DNA of 64,000 nucleotides, taken from the NCBI RefSeq assembly GCF_025024155.1, contig NW_026251772.1, positions 1 to 64,000 on the forward strand, read 5' to 3'. This DNA is from Gamsiella multidivaricata. Taxonomy: Eukaryota; Mortierellomycota; Mortierellomycetes; Mortierellales; Mortierellaceae. The notes below the pieces were generated by a model. The model saw only the letters and a list, made by a program, of their open reading frames with translations. It had not been told where the DNA came from and searched no databases. Position numbers and translations under genes: made by a program. The number at the start of each line of letters is the position of its first letter. Within the stretch, counting starts at the first letter, position 1. Positions 1 through 11,138 of this stretch are shown here, piece by piece.

Positions 1-110
1 AGATGTTTAGGGCCAGGTCGAACTGCTCCTGGTCGAAGAAGGTCGCGCATAGACGATTGGCCTCAGTGGCCAAGGACACGGCTTCGGTTCAGCTTAGCAG
101 TGCTGACCTT
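1..110 (-). CDS. possible exon of a gene running off the left edge
   Basis: On the minus strand the first ~85 bases form an open frame reading VSLATEANRLC then FFDQEQFDLALNI, amphipathic and Leu/Ala-rich as in a helical repeat protein. It is closed upstream by an in-frame TGA, preceded by AG dinucleotides that could be a splice acceptor. I do not recognise the family. An upstream exon could be the short frame beginning MPASPQQAG near 354, which ends at a GTAAGG donor, but the phases do not fit cleanly, so I do not join them. Confidence 0.25.
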
Positions 111-790
111 ATGTCTGGTCGGGTAGGCTACAACATGCCCGGGTAGTGGGATCGAGAGGAATCGGTTCTTCTGCTTGGCCTTATCCGCAGTATGAGGGAG
201 TCCGAGTTGGCATGCATTGGTTGTACATCCATCGACCCAGATCTCGCGACCATGACGTCCGTCTGGGATCCGCCTTACGTAGACTCAGACGCATTTCCGG
301 AACTCGCCCCGACCTTGGTCAAGGAGGGACCAGCCTGTTGTGGAGAAGCGGGCATGGGGATAAAAAAACAGGGATCGAACTGGGAAGGCGAATGCAGGCT
401 ATCTAATTTTGGGGTTCAGTGGGATAGTGTGCTGGGGCGTGGTAGAGTCTGGGCGAAGCAGATAAAATACTTAGGATGGATTGGATATGTGTCCTGGCTA
501 AGGAGTAGGAATGCTCAATTGGCGATGTCGATTGTGTATTTGATGATGGGGAGAGGGATGTTGGTACCCAAGATCACTTGCGACCTCGAGTGGACACGCC
601 CTCCTCCCACTATGCGATGGTACAGCGTGTGCGTTGGAGGGCATGCCAGTACAAAGGAAAAGAGAACAATGAAAGGATGAACTTGGTGACACTCATTCCC
701 CATGCCTGCTGCATGCCAACAATACCACCGAGCTGTCATACGACTGTTATCGGTTCAGTATTATTCCTGGCTAGGCGAAGCGCTACTTAC

Positions 791-910
791 TTGACCACGA
801 TATAGATTGGGCAGTTCGTTCGCTACAACATGGGGATGCAGCAAGTAGCAGGTAGTCTTCCGCACCCCAGTCCGTAACGTCTTCTTGAAGCCGCCATTGG
901 CGATGGACAT
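791..910 (-). CDS. possible first exon, hypothetical protein
   Basis: An ATG at 910 (minus strand) opens exactly 40 codons (MSIANGGFKK...NLYRGQ) that end in phase at a strong donor, GTAAGTAG, at 790-789. The peptide is basic and looks coding. I could not find a convincing second exon in 110-790, where no frame is clearly protein-like, so the gene may be a relic or its exons may be very short. Function unknown. Confidence 0.3.
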
Positions 911-1063
911 TGCCTTTTAGCAGCAGCCGAGTTCCGATGTGGGCACGGAGACGCGTGGGAAGACTGACCTGTCACCAGAAGAAGGACAAGTGGGCTCGCA
1001 AGAGATCGTTATACGTTTCCAACACAAACGTCGATTTATCTCCTGGTCTTTATTGTCACTATG

Positions 1064-1765
1064 TTATTTGACGTGAGTGTCACTCTCTAGCTTGAGATCC
1101 TTCATCGGTTGCTCAAACAATGCGTGCAACTTCACGATTGTAGGCTCCGTCTTCATAAAAGCGACCATGTCTTCCAGACCCAGGCGGAAGATGTAGTGCG
1201 CTAGTGTAGAACATATGCGTGGAAGGCCCATTGTTAAGCAATATATCAGTGATCATACGCGATCTAATTCTTTTGTCATTTTTCTTCCCTTCGTTCTTAT
1301 ATCTCATCCAGCGCATGACCATGCCATACCTTCATAGTATAGACGTCCGTTGGTCCAGTCCCGTTCGAGAAACGTGCTTCTGTTGGTCCCAGTCCTCGCC
1401 ATTCCAGACCCGATCCAGCTGCTTTCCTCAGACATACATGACGTCTTTGTTGCCATGTAGAGACATTGGTATGCTGCGGTGAGCAAGGCGTGGCTGCAAG
1501 TCTTCAGTCTTCTAAGCTCATCCGCTGTGATCAGAGTCGAATCTGAATCCTTTTCCAGTACGTTGCTGAGATCAGAAAGAGCATCCTGCGTAAGTTGAAT
1601 CTGCTTTGGGGCAGCGGACGAACGATCCGAAGCGATCGAGGTGATCGGTGGCTCTGTCGTACTTATTGCTGTGAGAGAGGGCGAAGATATGGGCGAGGGC
1701 AACAGTGGTAACAATGGGTTCGTCTGGAACCGCAATCCTAAGGCCAAAACTATTTAGCGATACGG
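1064..1765 (-). CDS. hypothetical protein, at least two exons
   Basis: The last exon (about 1207-1064) reads AHYIFRLGLEDMVAFMKTE and ends ESDTHVK-TAA. It is joined in phase (G|CG) across a GTATGG...CACTAG intron to a longer frame (about 1740-1323) containing a Ser/Thr/Pro-rich segment and then a helical segment (DALSDLSNVLEKD, ELRRLKTCSHALL). The 5' end is uncertain: an ATG at 1769 lies in another frame, and an AG at about 1740 could be an acceptor, so the true start may be on a short upstream exon. The segment 1323-1440 has two competing open frames, so a small intron may be hidden there. I do not recognise the family. Confidence 0.45.
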
Positions 1766-2092
1766 ACATCGGGCGGCCTCGGTGTTAATGCTTGAAGACA
1801 AACTACGCCTTTTTGTGTTGATGGTGTTCACAGTTCCATTGCTTGCCTCGTTTCTGGTGCTTCTTGGTGATCCTGAGGAGCTCCGCCCTTGCCGACGACT
1901 TCTTTTCTGTGGCCATCTCGTCTGTAAGTTTCCAAAAGCCCTACCTGTTCTTGAGGGGATTTATGTCGAGTTCCTTTTGATCGAAAAGCTGGGCTCTGTT
2001 GCTCGATATCCTTTATGCTGGAAAATGGGTGCAGTGATGAGACGAGAAAAGGGAGAAGTGAGAAGTGACCTGGACATTTTATTCTAGTCGCC

Positions 2093-2126
2093 TTTTTTTT
2101 TTTTTTTTTTTTGGGGGGGGGGGGGG
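2093..2126. repeat. homopolymer junction T20-G14
   Basis: A run of about 20 T is followed directly by about 14 G. It lies in the 1770-2705 gap between the hypothetical gene and VIP1. I see no supported gene in that gap; 2560-2680 is strongly pyrimidine-rich and is the likely VIP1 promoter/5' UTR. Confidence 0.8.
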
Positions 2127-2705
2127 ATCTGACATCACGTTCCGCTGGGCGCAGATTCAACGCCAGGGACAGGAGTCGCACAACCCCGGGCATGTCACAT
2201 CGATGGATCTCTACTCTTCTAGTCTCCAGGGTGGCCCGATGAGAATGCACACTGCATTGCCCTGCATTGCATGCTGTTCCTTGTGCAACCCTTGGTGTCC
2301 CGACGCAGCTTGCTGACCAAATCAATCAATTGAAACGCGAGAGCACCATGACTTGCCGAACCCCATTGCGATAGACGTGACTCCTGCGCTCCTGCGCATA
2401 AACTTAGGGTTATGCTCGCTGGTAAGCTGTCAGCTATTTAGCGTTCAAAGATCTCCTGCAGGATAGATCTCCATTGGGATCAAGCTGCAGGACCACTAGG
2501 CACATGGCTGCACCTCTTCTCGCCACCCCAGCCAAGAAAAGAGCAGGAAGGACATGTTCTCTGGATCCATCTCGCTTTCCCTCTTTCTTTTCTCTCCTTT
2601 TCTGTCTTTCTCGTCGCACCCCTCACTCTAGTCTCTCCTCTTTCTTTGTTGTCGCTCCTTCTCCCCCTCCATTCAACTTGAAGTCTATTGGACAGCCGCC
2701 AAACC

Positions 2706-5700
2706 ATGAACAGTGGTTTCACCATCCCAAAATCCTATGGCCGCTCCATCGCATCTCGACTTGACAACGATGGCGAGATTGATGTCGCCGCAATGAGCAC
2801 AAGTCCCTCATTCGGCTCGCTTTCCCCCGCAACCATGGCCGGATCTTTCTATCCTCGCAAAAAATGTAAGCCCAGGATGCGCTATTAGGGAAGCGGTTGC
2901 CCTCAGGAACAGAAACCAACAAGGTTACAAGCGTACTGACGAACTCGTGCCTGACTCGTAGACATTATTGGAGTGTGTGCGATGGACGATAAGGCCAGGT
3001 CCAAACCCATGCGCAACATCCTCGACCGACTCTTAACCAGCGGGCCCTTTGAGGCTATTATTTTTGGCGACAAATGTATCCTGGATGAAGGTATGTGCTG
3101 CAGGTCATTGGTTCCTATCATTGATACTTTGTGTTATGCTGCGTTGCGTTTTTAGGTCTTGAGTGCGCAACCATATGGCGAGGCGCGATAGGGTCACGCG
3201 ATTCGGGACAGCACTAACCATCATGCATTGTGCTCTCTCCGACCAGACGTCAGTACGTGGCCTGCCTGCGATTTCTTCATCTCCTTCTTCTCAAAGGGGT
3301 TTCCTCTTCGGAAGGCAATCGAATATGTCAAACTGAGGACACCCTTTTGTGTGAACGAGGTCGATATGCAGACTGTCCTCTGGGACCGACGACTGGTACT
3401 GGAGATTATGGAAAAGATCGGAGTGCCTACGCCGAAGCGACTGACCATGGACCGTGATGGTGGACCTCAGTTGGATGAAAGAGTCCTTCAGAAACTGCAG
3501 CTGCGAGGCGTGAGTGTGTTGCAACGCCGCCCTGTTCCAGAATTTAAGATCATTGACCAGGACACCATCCAAATCGGCGACCAGACAATAACAAAACCAT
3601 TCGTCGAGAAGCCTGTCTCGGGAGAGGACCACAACATCCATATCTACTATCACTCCTCAACTGGGGGTGGGGCGAGGCGGCTCTTCCGCAAGGTATATTG
3701 CCTGCACTAGTCGCAAACAACATTATAAAGATTCAGTATCCTCGATGCTGTCTTCGCTGACTGGATAATATTTTTACTCTTCACATCTTAGGTCGCCAAC
3801 AAATCGAGCGAGTACGATCCAGATTTGAACATGCCTAGAATAGATGGATCTTACATTTATGAAGAATTCATGGATGTCGACAATGCCGAGGATATCAAGG
3901 TCTACACCATTGGAGATCAATTTGTCCATGCGGAGACGCGAAAGTAAGTACTGACCAGCTTGGTATCAATACTTTAAGAGCCTCAAGCGCGATATTAATA
4001 TAGATATTCTGAATGCGCATTAACAATAGGTCTCCAGTTGTCGATGGGTATGTCCGCAGAAACACAGATGGGAAGGAGATTCGCTACGTTGCTCAGCTCA
4101 CACCGGAGGAGAAGGAGATGGCAGCCGGGATCTGTAAAGTGTTTGGTCAGCGCGTCTGTGGATTCGATCTGTTGCGTGTCGGTGGCAAATCCTACGTGAT
4201 CGATGTCAACGGCTGGTCTTTTGTCAAGGGCAACAACTATTACTACAACAATTGCGCCAATATTCTCCAGAGTGTCTTTCTGCGCAACGCGCGCCAGCGC
4301 AGGCTGTCCGAAGTTGTCTTCCCGAGGGAGCTCAGTGCTGAGAATTCATGGAGGCTGAAGGCATTCGTCTCTGTATTCCGACATGCCGACCGGACACCGA
4401 AGCAAAAGATGAAGTTCACATTCAGTTCGGCACCATTTAGGGAGCTACTTAACGGCGGTGGCGAAGAGGTTATTATTCGGCATGCGAGAGACCTGAGACT
4501 GGTGTCGGCAGCAGCCGAACAGGCCATGGAGGAAGAACTCGAGGACAGCAGTAAATTGATGTTGCTCAAGAACATCCTGGACAAAAAGTCGAGCTTACCA
4601 GGCACCAAGGTCCAAGTCAAACCCACTATTACCAAGGACGATGAAGGCAACTCAAAGTCTGTCAAGCTCCAGATTATCGTTAAATGGGGCGGAGAGGTAT
4701 ATTGCTATGCCATTTTTGATAAGGATGGCGATCGGTCACGACGTATTCAATACTCACCTTCATAGTGCTCTATTTTAGTTTACACATGCGGCGAAGTATC
4801 AGTCCAGAGACCTGGGAGATAACCTTCGCAAGGACCTGCTGATCATGAACAAACATGTCTTGGACGATGTGCAGATTTTCACTTCCTCGGAGCGACGCGT
4901 TCGCGCCACGGCAGAGCTCTTCACTCAGCGCTTCCTCGATATCCGCGAGGTCCCCAAGGACATGCTGCAGATCCGCAAGGAGATGCTTGACGACAGTAAT
5001 GCCGCCAAGGAAAAGACCGATGCAGTCAAGAAGGAGCTCTACGACCTACTTCAGCCAAATCACGCTGAGGAGATAAGGAACATATGGCCTAAGAATACGG
5101 CCGACCCAGGAGAGCTGGTTCAGGACATCATCGTCGCCATGAGAAAATTGCGCGAGACAATGAGGAAGAACTTTAAGCTGCTCGACATCGACTCCATACA
5201 AAAGTCGTGGTGCTGCTACGAGAGTCCCTCTCTTTTCTATGAGCGATGGGAAAAGATCTTTGGCGAATTTGCGGACGGTGACCGAAAGGACTTTGATCCA
5301 TCTAAGGTTTCGGAGCTGTACGACTCACTTAAGTACGATGCGTTGCACAACCGGACGTTCATGGAGTGTATCTTTGTGGATGGAGATTCAGGCGAGGGGT
5401 TGGGTCCTATCAAGGACCTTTACGCTAAAGCCAAGATCCTATTCGACTTTGTGGCTCCCCTCGAATATGGTATCAGCGAGGAGGATCGTTTGGAGATTGG
5501 CCTGCTAACAAGCATGCCGTTGATCAAGCAGATTGTCGAGGACCTGGAGTCGTGCAAGCGCCCAGATGCTGCACCTTGCACCAAACTGTATTTCACTAAA
5601 GGTAAGCATCAAATATACTGCGTCTAAAAAAGCGACTCACCGCAATGCTGAAGTTAATGTCGATGATACCGATTTCCCTGTAGAATCCCATGTCCACACA

Positions 5701-6265
5701 CTACTCAATATTGTCTATCTCTCTGGCATCCCCACCAGACTGAGGAAGAGCAAGATTCCAGAGCTGGATTGTAGGTGCCTGACATTTACTATGTTCAGGT
5801 CTTTTTTGCTCTGAGGCTCCTACTAACATGAGCACCATTCTAGATTTGACCCAGATTACGTTTGAGTTGTACGAACGAAGTGGCCCTGCTGCGCCCAACA
5901 GCAGATCGGCTTCTCCTTTCGACTCACCTATACCCGGTGAATTTCCTCAGCCGCCTCAGTCGCCTGAGTATTCTCTTCGCATCGGGTTCTCACCAGGAGC
6001 TGGCAACCCCAATATCCTTGATCTGCAGATGGATTCGAAGCACTGCCTTTCGGTGATGCAGCGTCGCAACCTAACAGATCATCTGCCACTTGATGATGCG
6101 CTGCAATACTACAAGACCCAGGTCGAGAAACCCAAGTACAGGAGCGTTAATCGACGGATTCGTGAAAGCCGAATGCTTGGCCACAAGCTTGTCGTGAACG
6201 AGAGTGAGGAAGACGCGATTGAGGACGAAGCGCCCCTGATGATCGTAGGATCTCCTCCTGTATGA
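2706..6265 (+). CDS. VIP1: inositol hexakisphosphate/diphosphoinositol-pentakisphosphate kinase (Vip1/PPIP5K)
   Basis: Bifunctional enzyme making and hydrolysing inositol pyrophosphates (1-position kinase on InsP6/5-InsP7, with a histidine-phosphatase domain). Eight exons: 2706-2865, 2962-3090, 3247-3692, 3792-3943, 4030-4696, 4779-5601, 5684-5770, 5844-6265, giving 961 aa, all GT-AG and in phase. Residues ~54-400 are the RimK-like ATP-grasp kinase: [41 protein letters not shown] and the metal-site segment [11 protein letters not shown] are visible. The phosphatase domain starts at RHADRTPK (~412), includes [16 protein letters not shown] (across the exon 5/6 junction) and the second His motif ESHVHTLLN (~793). 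The length is near yeast Vip1. The ATG at 2706 gives a low-complexity N-terminus before the kinase. The 3' end is convergent with IF3, about 160 bp away. Family assignment is firm; minor splice boundaries are inferred. Confidence 0.96.
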
Positions 6266-6425
6266 GTTCACAAATTTTTTTGCTTGATTCCAAGCGAGCT
6301 ATAAAGAATTATCGCCCCATATATCTCATTGCGTTTAAAACGTAGCGCACTGCGTATGGCATAGCATGCCATGGCGCTCTGGTTTTTTCCTTATTTTATT
6401 TGACAGTCATCATCCTGAGGCCATA

Positions 6426-7340
6426 TTAGGCTTGCTGCTCTTTTCCTTTCTGTGCCTTCTTTGGCGACACACCCTGGAGAAGCATTGTCACCGTCGTGGC
6501 CTTGATCCATTCTGGTTGCTTCACGTACTTTGACACCGGCTCAAACTCTGCTTTTAAGCGCTCCAGAACGGCCTCACGTTCCGCCGGGGTTGTGTTCCTG
6601 CCCTTCTTGCCATTGACCTGAACCTCAAGCCGGTGACCCTTCTCGAGGAATGCCCTGAACTTTGACAGCTTATGGGTGAGGTCATTAGAGTCTGTACCCC
6701 AGTTGAGTTGTAGTTCCTTGGTCGAAATTTCGTTCGCCTTCTTGGCTTGCTTGACAGCCTTGGCTTTCTCGTAAAGCTCCTTCTTGCTGAACAGTTTGCA
6801 AATGGGCGGGCGGGCATTCGGATCGACTTCGACCAGGAAGTACTGAGATCTGTCAAAGGTCTTCAGCACAGAGGAGAGACGCCTCTCGCCTTGGTTGCCC
6901 TCAGGGCTGATATATTGGATCCATTGCAAGTCGATCTCTTCGTCACGACGAGGTCTATCCAATGCAGGACGCGAGTTCTGGTCCCGTTGAGCCGTAATAC
7001 GGTCGTCGGAACGCTTGAAAGATCCTTTGAAGCTCTTGGTATCACTGTTAGCCGGGAAGAGATCGTCAAAACTGTCGTCTAGAGACAGGGTGCCCTTTGC
7101 GGATTTCCGACTGATACTGGTCTGTAGAGGCTGTTGCCGCTGCTGGGTGTTCTTCCTGGTCTCCTGGAATGGGGTAGGTTGAGAGGGAGTGGGGGCCGAG
7201 GATCGTGAGGTGGGTGCGGGGGCGAGAAAGTCGAGGTTGTTGAGAAATGCGGCGCCGTTGGATCGAGTGGTGTAGGAGGCGGCCAGGGCCGCGTACTTTG
7301 TCCTAGAGATCGCGAATGCTGTGCGTTGGAAGGGGATCAT
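6426..7340 (-). CDS. MTIF3: mitochondrial translation initiation factor IF-3
   Basis: Single-exon 304-aa protein. The N-terminal ~45 residues (MIPFQRTAFAISRTKYAAL...) are basic, hydroxylated and lack acidic residues, as in a mitochondrial presequence. A low-complexity Gln/Ser/Pro stretch follows. IF3-N lies at about 130-205: SRPALDRPRRDEEIDLQWIQ corresponds to the N-domain start, and YFLVEVDPNARPPICKLFSK is the classic signature. IF3-C lies at about 205-304, with KELQLNWGTDSNDLTHKL and KAQKG at the end. IF3 binds the small mitoribosomal subunit and helps initiator tRNA selection. The start is the first ATG of the frame. It is divergent from nicastrin with 265 bp between the start codons. The yeast counterpart is the weakly conserved Aim23; assignment rests on the IF3 motif. 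Confidence 0.9.
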   Translation of the reverse strand: MIPFQRTAFAISRTKYAALAASYTTRSNGAAFLNNLDFLAPAPTSRSSAPTPSQPTPFQETRKNTQQRQQPLQTSISRKSAKGTLSLDDSFDDLFPANSDTKSFKGSFKRSDDRITAQRDQNSRPALDRPRRDEEIDLQWIQYISPEGNQGERRLSSVLKTFDRSQYFLVEVDPNARPPICKLFSKKELYEKAKAVKQAKKANEISTKELQLNWGTDSNDLTHKLSKFRAFLEKGHRLEVQVNGKKGRNTTPAEREAVLERLKAEFEPVSKYVKQPEWIKATTVTMLLQGVSPKKAQKGKEQQA

Positions 7341-7605
7341 CGCTGTATGGGATGTGCAAGGAGGAGGAGAGATGCCTGAGGGGAGGAGAGGAGTGATCCT
7401 TCTCGCATCCGTTGATCAACTGCCAGGATTCGGGCACCTCAACGCCCTTAAGGCATGAGAACTGAGCTTTGCCCAAGTGGAGTGAATGCCATGGGCAAGT
7501 ATGGTGCTTGCCGTCTTGTCGCCCCTTTCTTTCTGGACAGCATCATTGCAATCCTCTTCAAGCATCTCTTTTCCTTCTTCTGCATTTCGTACTGATAACC
7601 AGGGA

Positions 7606-10543
7606 ATGGATGCAACACGGCCCAGGACCAACAGGATTCTCAGCAGGCTTGTCATCGGCCTGACAGCTTGTGAGTGCTCCAGATGAGAAGACATGGGAAA
7701 CACAGGTTCTGAGCAAAGACACTCAACTCGAATACTATTTGATTTCACTCATGGTAGTATGCACACTGGTCAGGACCCAGGATGTCTACGATATCATTTA
7801 CAACGACATTGGGTCCCTGCCATGTGTCCGTTTATTGAATGCCACGGGGAGCATAGGATGCCAATGTAAGGAACTAGTGAACATGTCCATGTACCCAGGC
7901 TGTCTGCCCTGCAGTTCTGTCGATAATGGACCCGTTGTTTATTCCTTTTTCCTTTCTTGCATGGCAGCTCTAAGTCCAGCTTCAGGAGTGCTATATAAAA
8001 CAGATACCCAGAATGACATCCAGCAGTTTGCGTCGAATCAGGACCTCGGGAGCAAGTACACTATTGTCATGCCATATTGGCTGCTCACAAGGTAGGCAGA
8101 GAATCCGTACGAAATTCGTGGAAATGGAAGGCACACGCATATGGATGCAATTTGGACGAGTGACGATAATAACACCACTGCTCTCGCGATCAAACGCCAG
8201 CTCAAATGTCGAGATATTACAATCCTCGCAAAGGCTGGCAGCCATTATTGCAGTTGTTAATGGGACAGACTCGGCGCATGCTCCAGCAGCTCGGCCAACA
8301 AATATCAATTCAACCGACAGCACATGCCCCAACTGCGAGTTTGGTTTGTATGCCGGCTCTGCAAACCAGTACCAATGGAATCCCACGGTACGGTATCCGT
8401 TTAAGCGACCCCCACTGTATCTATGTAACGAGTTAAGGAAAATGTTTTTGCTGACTCGCCATGGGTATTCTTTTTGTGGTCTCTGTATACAGGGCACAGG
8501 ATTGCTTTATCAGAGTTTCGACTTCCCCATCTATGCCTTGAACACAATGGATGATCGCAACACCATGTCTTACAACGCTGTTATCCAGGCCGCCAATATG
8601 AATCAGTTCAAGAGCTACAGAAGCTACCCCTTAAAGGCGCTTCAGTTTCATTCGTTTATGTGGGCTGCACAAGACGCAGGGACATGTCTCCGCAAAGGTA
8701 CGATGTGCTGGAATAACAACGAACGCACCTCGCCAAGTCATTAACAATAGACAATGGAACTGAAGTGCTTTCTCCTGGATATCGTCTCCTTCATGCTTCA
8801 TGGACTTTAGGATGGTGCACGCCTGTTGGTGGGGCCTCTGTTTGGTCGACACCTTCGGCAAATATCTCATCGACTGATGGCAAACCAATCGTGGTCGTGT
8901 CGGCTGCAATGGACTCCCGCTCGTTGTTTCACGATCTCACCATCGGCGTGGAGTCGTCCATAACAGGGATGGTGACCTTGCTCGTAGTTGCAGAGGCCCT
9001 GAGTCGGGTATGCTCTATCTATGAAGACACTGCTGCTAGTCGACGCGGAACAAATTTGCAAGATTATTGACGTTCTTTCATACCTGTGCCTACAGTCATC
9101 TATTCCCCTAGATTCGATGCAGAAACATATTCTATATACCCTATTTACAGCAGAGGCCTGGGGACTCAGTGGATCGCAGCGCTTCGTGCAGGATATCTCG
9201 AATCCAGTGAACTGCATCAAACCTCCAACTTCAGGATCGGGATGCGCATATCCATTCTACTCTGATCTAGATTTTCAACGCCTTAATCCTGCCAACATTG
9301 ATTCGATCTTGGAGGCTGGTCAAGTCGGAAGCATTAGATTACCCAGCGGGACTGCACCATCGCTGTATGCTCACATCGACAACGTACAGGGAGCTACCTC
9401 AGAGAGCCTTTTAAAGCAAGTTGTTCAGGCTGGAAGTAGTGCAGGCAATTCCACTGGAACATCCCCGGTGATTTCAGTGCAGGCCGCCAGCTCGGATGGT
9501 TCGCAGCGGGGATTACCTCCTTCGAGCGCCATGGCCTTCTTGAAGTCTCGGGGCAACATTCCAGCCGTGGTTGTGACGGACTACCAGAAGCAAATGAGTC
9601 AGCTCACTAGTCAGGATTTGGACGATTCGTGGGATCCTGTGAATACTGTGCAGACGATCCAGCAGGCTGCCACGGTTATCTCGAGAACAGCCTGGCTCCA
9701 AGCGCAGGGAGTGAGCGATGCAAGTCTAATGTCTCCAGCACAACAGCAGGCAATCGGGAGCATTCAGGTCGACGGCCAATTGGTTCAGGATTTGCTGCAA
9801 TGCTTGGCCAAAAACTACTCCTGTCCCTTGATTGATGGGTATCTCAATGGTAACGACTTGGGCAGCCAAACGCGGCACTTGCCTCTGATACTGCGAATGC
9901 TGATGTCGGGCACACCGCCTTGAACTAAGCGGCTTTTGAACTTTTGTGAATAGTTACTGCCTCTCCAACGCCTCCAACGCGGCTGCCCCACTACACCGGA
10001 ACACTTTACAGTCAATCTCAGCCCTTCCCCATCTTTGCTTGGAGTTTCCTTGCCAACATGACGAGTGTCAAGAACGCAAACTCGACGGCATCGCGCGTTA
10101 CTGGCTGCAGTTCCCGCCCAGGTGCTGTGCAATGCAAGGCTAACGAGTTCTGCGTGGGCGATCAGTGTATCACGACGTTGACACGCTATCACGACGCTTT
10201 TGGCACCGGTATCGCCATGGCTGAAGACAACAGCTATTACATCAAGGACGCTTCGAAGCCCACCTGGACTGAGAGCACGTACGTGGGAGACAACCGTTGA
10301 GTTTGTTTCATGAACAGGAATAAGAAGGGCACTAATTTAGGTCAGCTTCTTAACAACTGTTTGTATCTGCTTCTATTTCTCTACGTCGGCAATAGATGGG
10401 ACCCTGTGGGTCTGCGGTTGTTTGACGTGACATCCCCTGCATCGCAAAAGGGCGAGCTGGCAACGGGTATCATCCTGACCTTGGTCAGCATCGGGTTGGT
10501 CTGGTATGCGCGCCGGTTCCTGAAAAAGTTAAAGCTTGAATGA
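7606..10543 (+). CDS. NCSTN: nicastrin-like subunit of gamma-secretase
   Basis: Type I membrane glycoprotein; in animals and plants it is the substrate-gating subunit of the presenilin complex. Nine exons: 7606-7669, 7758-7865, 7968-8091, 8201-8387, 8493-8697, 8751-9007, 9096-9849, 9954-10278, 10396-10543, giving 723 aa (human ~709). Exon 1 supplies a signal peptide (ILSRLVIGLTALCTLV) that only appears after splicing at GTGAGT. The N-terminal lobe motif PCVRLLNATGSIGCQ is nearly the animal one. The DAP/aminopeptidase-like fold shows KPIVVVSAAMDSRSLFHD, VAEALSR and TAEAW...SGSQRFVQD; the animal DYIGS is altered to WGLSGSQR here. Near the C-terminus FCVGDQCI...YHDAF and WTEST precede one TM helix (LATGIILTLVSIGLVWY) and a short basic tail, as in nicastrin. 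Many N-x-S/T sites are present. Assignment is strong; whether a complete gamma-secretase exists in this organism cannot be seen here. Confidence 0.92.
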
Positions 10544-10578
10544 TCACGTGGCGTTTACACAAATAAAGCGCAAAGGAG

Positions 10579-10641
10579 CTCTGTCTGTCTATCTGCCTGT
10601 CCGTCCGTCTGTCTTTTTTTTTTCTTTTTTTCTTTTTTTCT
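10579..10641. repeat. pyrimidine simple repeats between NCSTN and DNAJC9
   Basis: A degenerate (GTCT/GTCC)n tract (10579-10610) runs into T-rich homopolymer blocks with C interruptions to about 10641. The rest of 10544-11138 has short open frames but nothing that looks coding; it probably holds the NCSTN 3' UTR and the DNAJC9 promoter/5' UTR. Confidence 0.6.
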
Positions 10642-11138
10642 TGAACCCCTCTGCATTGACCACCTTGCCCCGCAAACATCATCGCCCATTCCTACTGCCG
10701 CAACGCACTCCTGTCTCTCTCAATACCACTTAATTGTCCCGTTGCTTCCTTCGACTTCACAACACTAGTTTCACAAACACAGAGGTATGCACGAGGCGCT
10801 CTCTACTACTCGCCCAACAAGAAAGTAAAAGGGTTTACTTGTCAAGGAACGCTAATCATTCCAACTCCTGGACCATGTCCTCGTTTTCGGCCCCAGTCCT
10901 GCAACCCTTCGCCCGCCCGCCTGTCTCCACCACGCCACTGCAACCCATTCTGGAAACTCAAAAGCACGATAGCACTTCAGAAAGGTACGCGCCTTCCATA
11001 AAGACACAGCGTCGTTTTGTTAGTCTGGTTACCTCGTACCTTTCTTCTGTGGGAATGGTTACATTCGGAATCTGACCTTCTTTGTTCATTTATTTAATCC
11101 ATGCGGCAACCTTTTGTTCATTCTGCAATGCCTTGGCT

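Noticed and set aside
192..680. 162-codon plus-strand frame near the left edge
   Set aside because: Low-complexity mix of Trp/Met/Gly with no domain, overlapping better minus-strand candidates; looks like chance.
10734..11075. 113-codon frame upstream of DNAJC9
   Set aside because: Starts at a non-ATG codon, ends before the J-domain frame and cannot be spliced to it in a way that improves the protein; probably 5' UTR.
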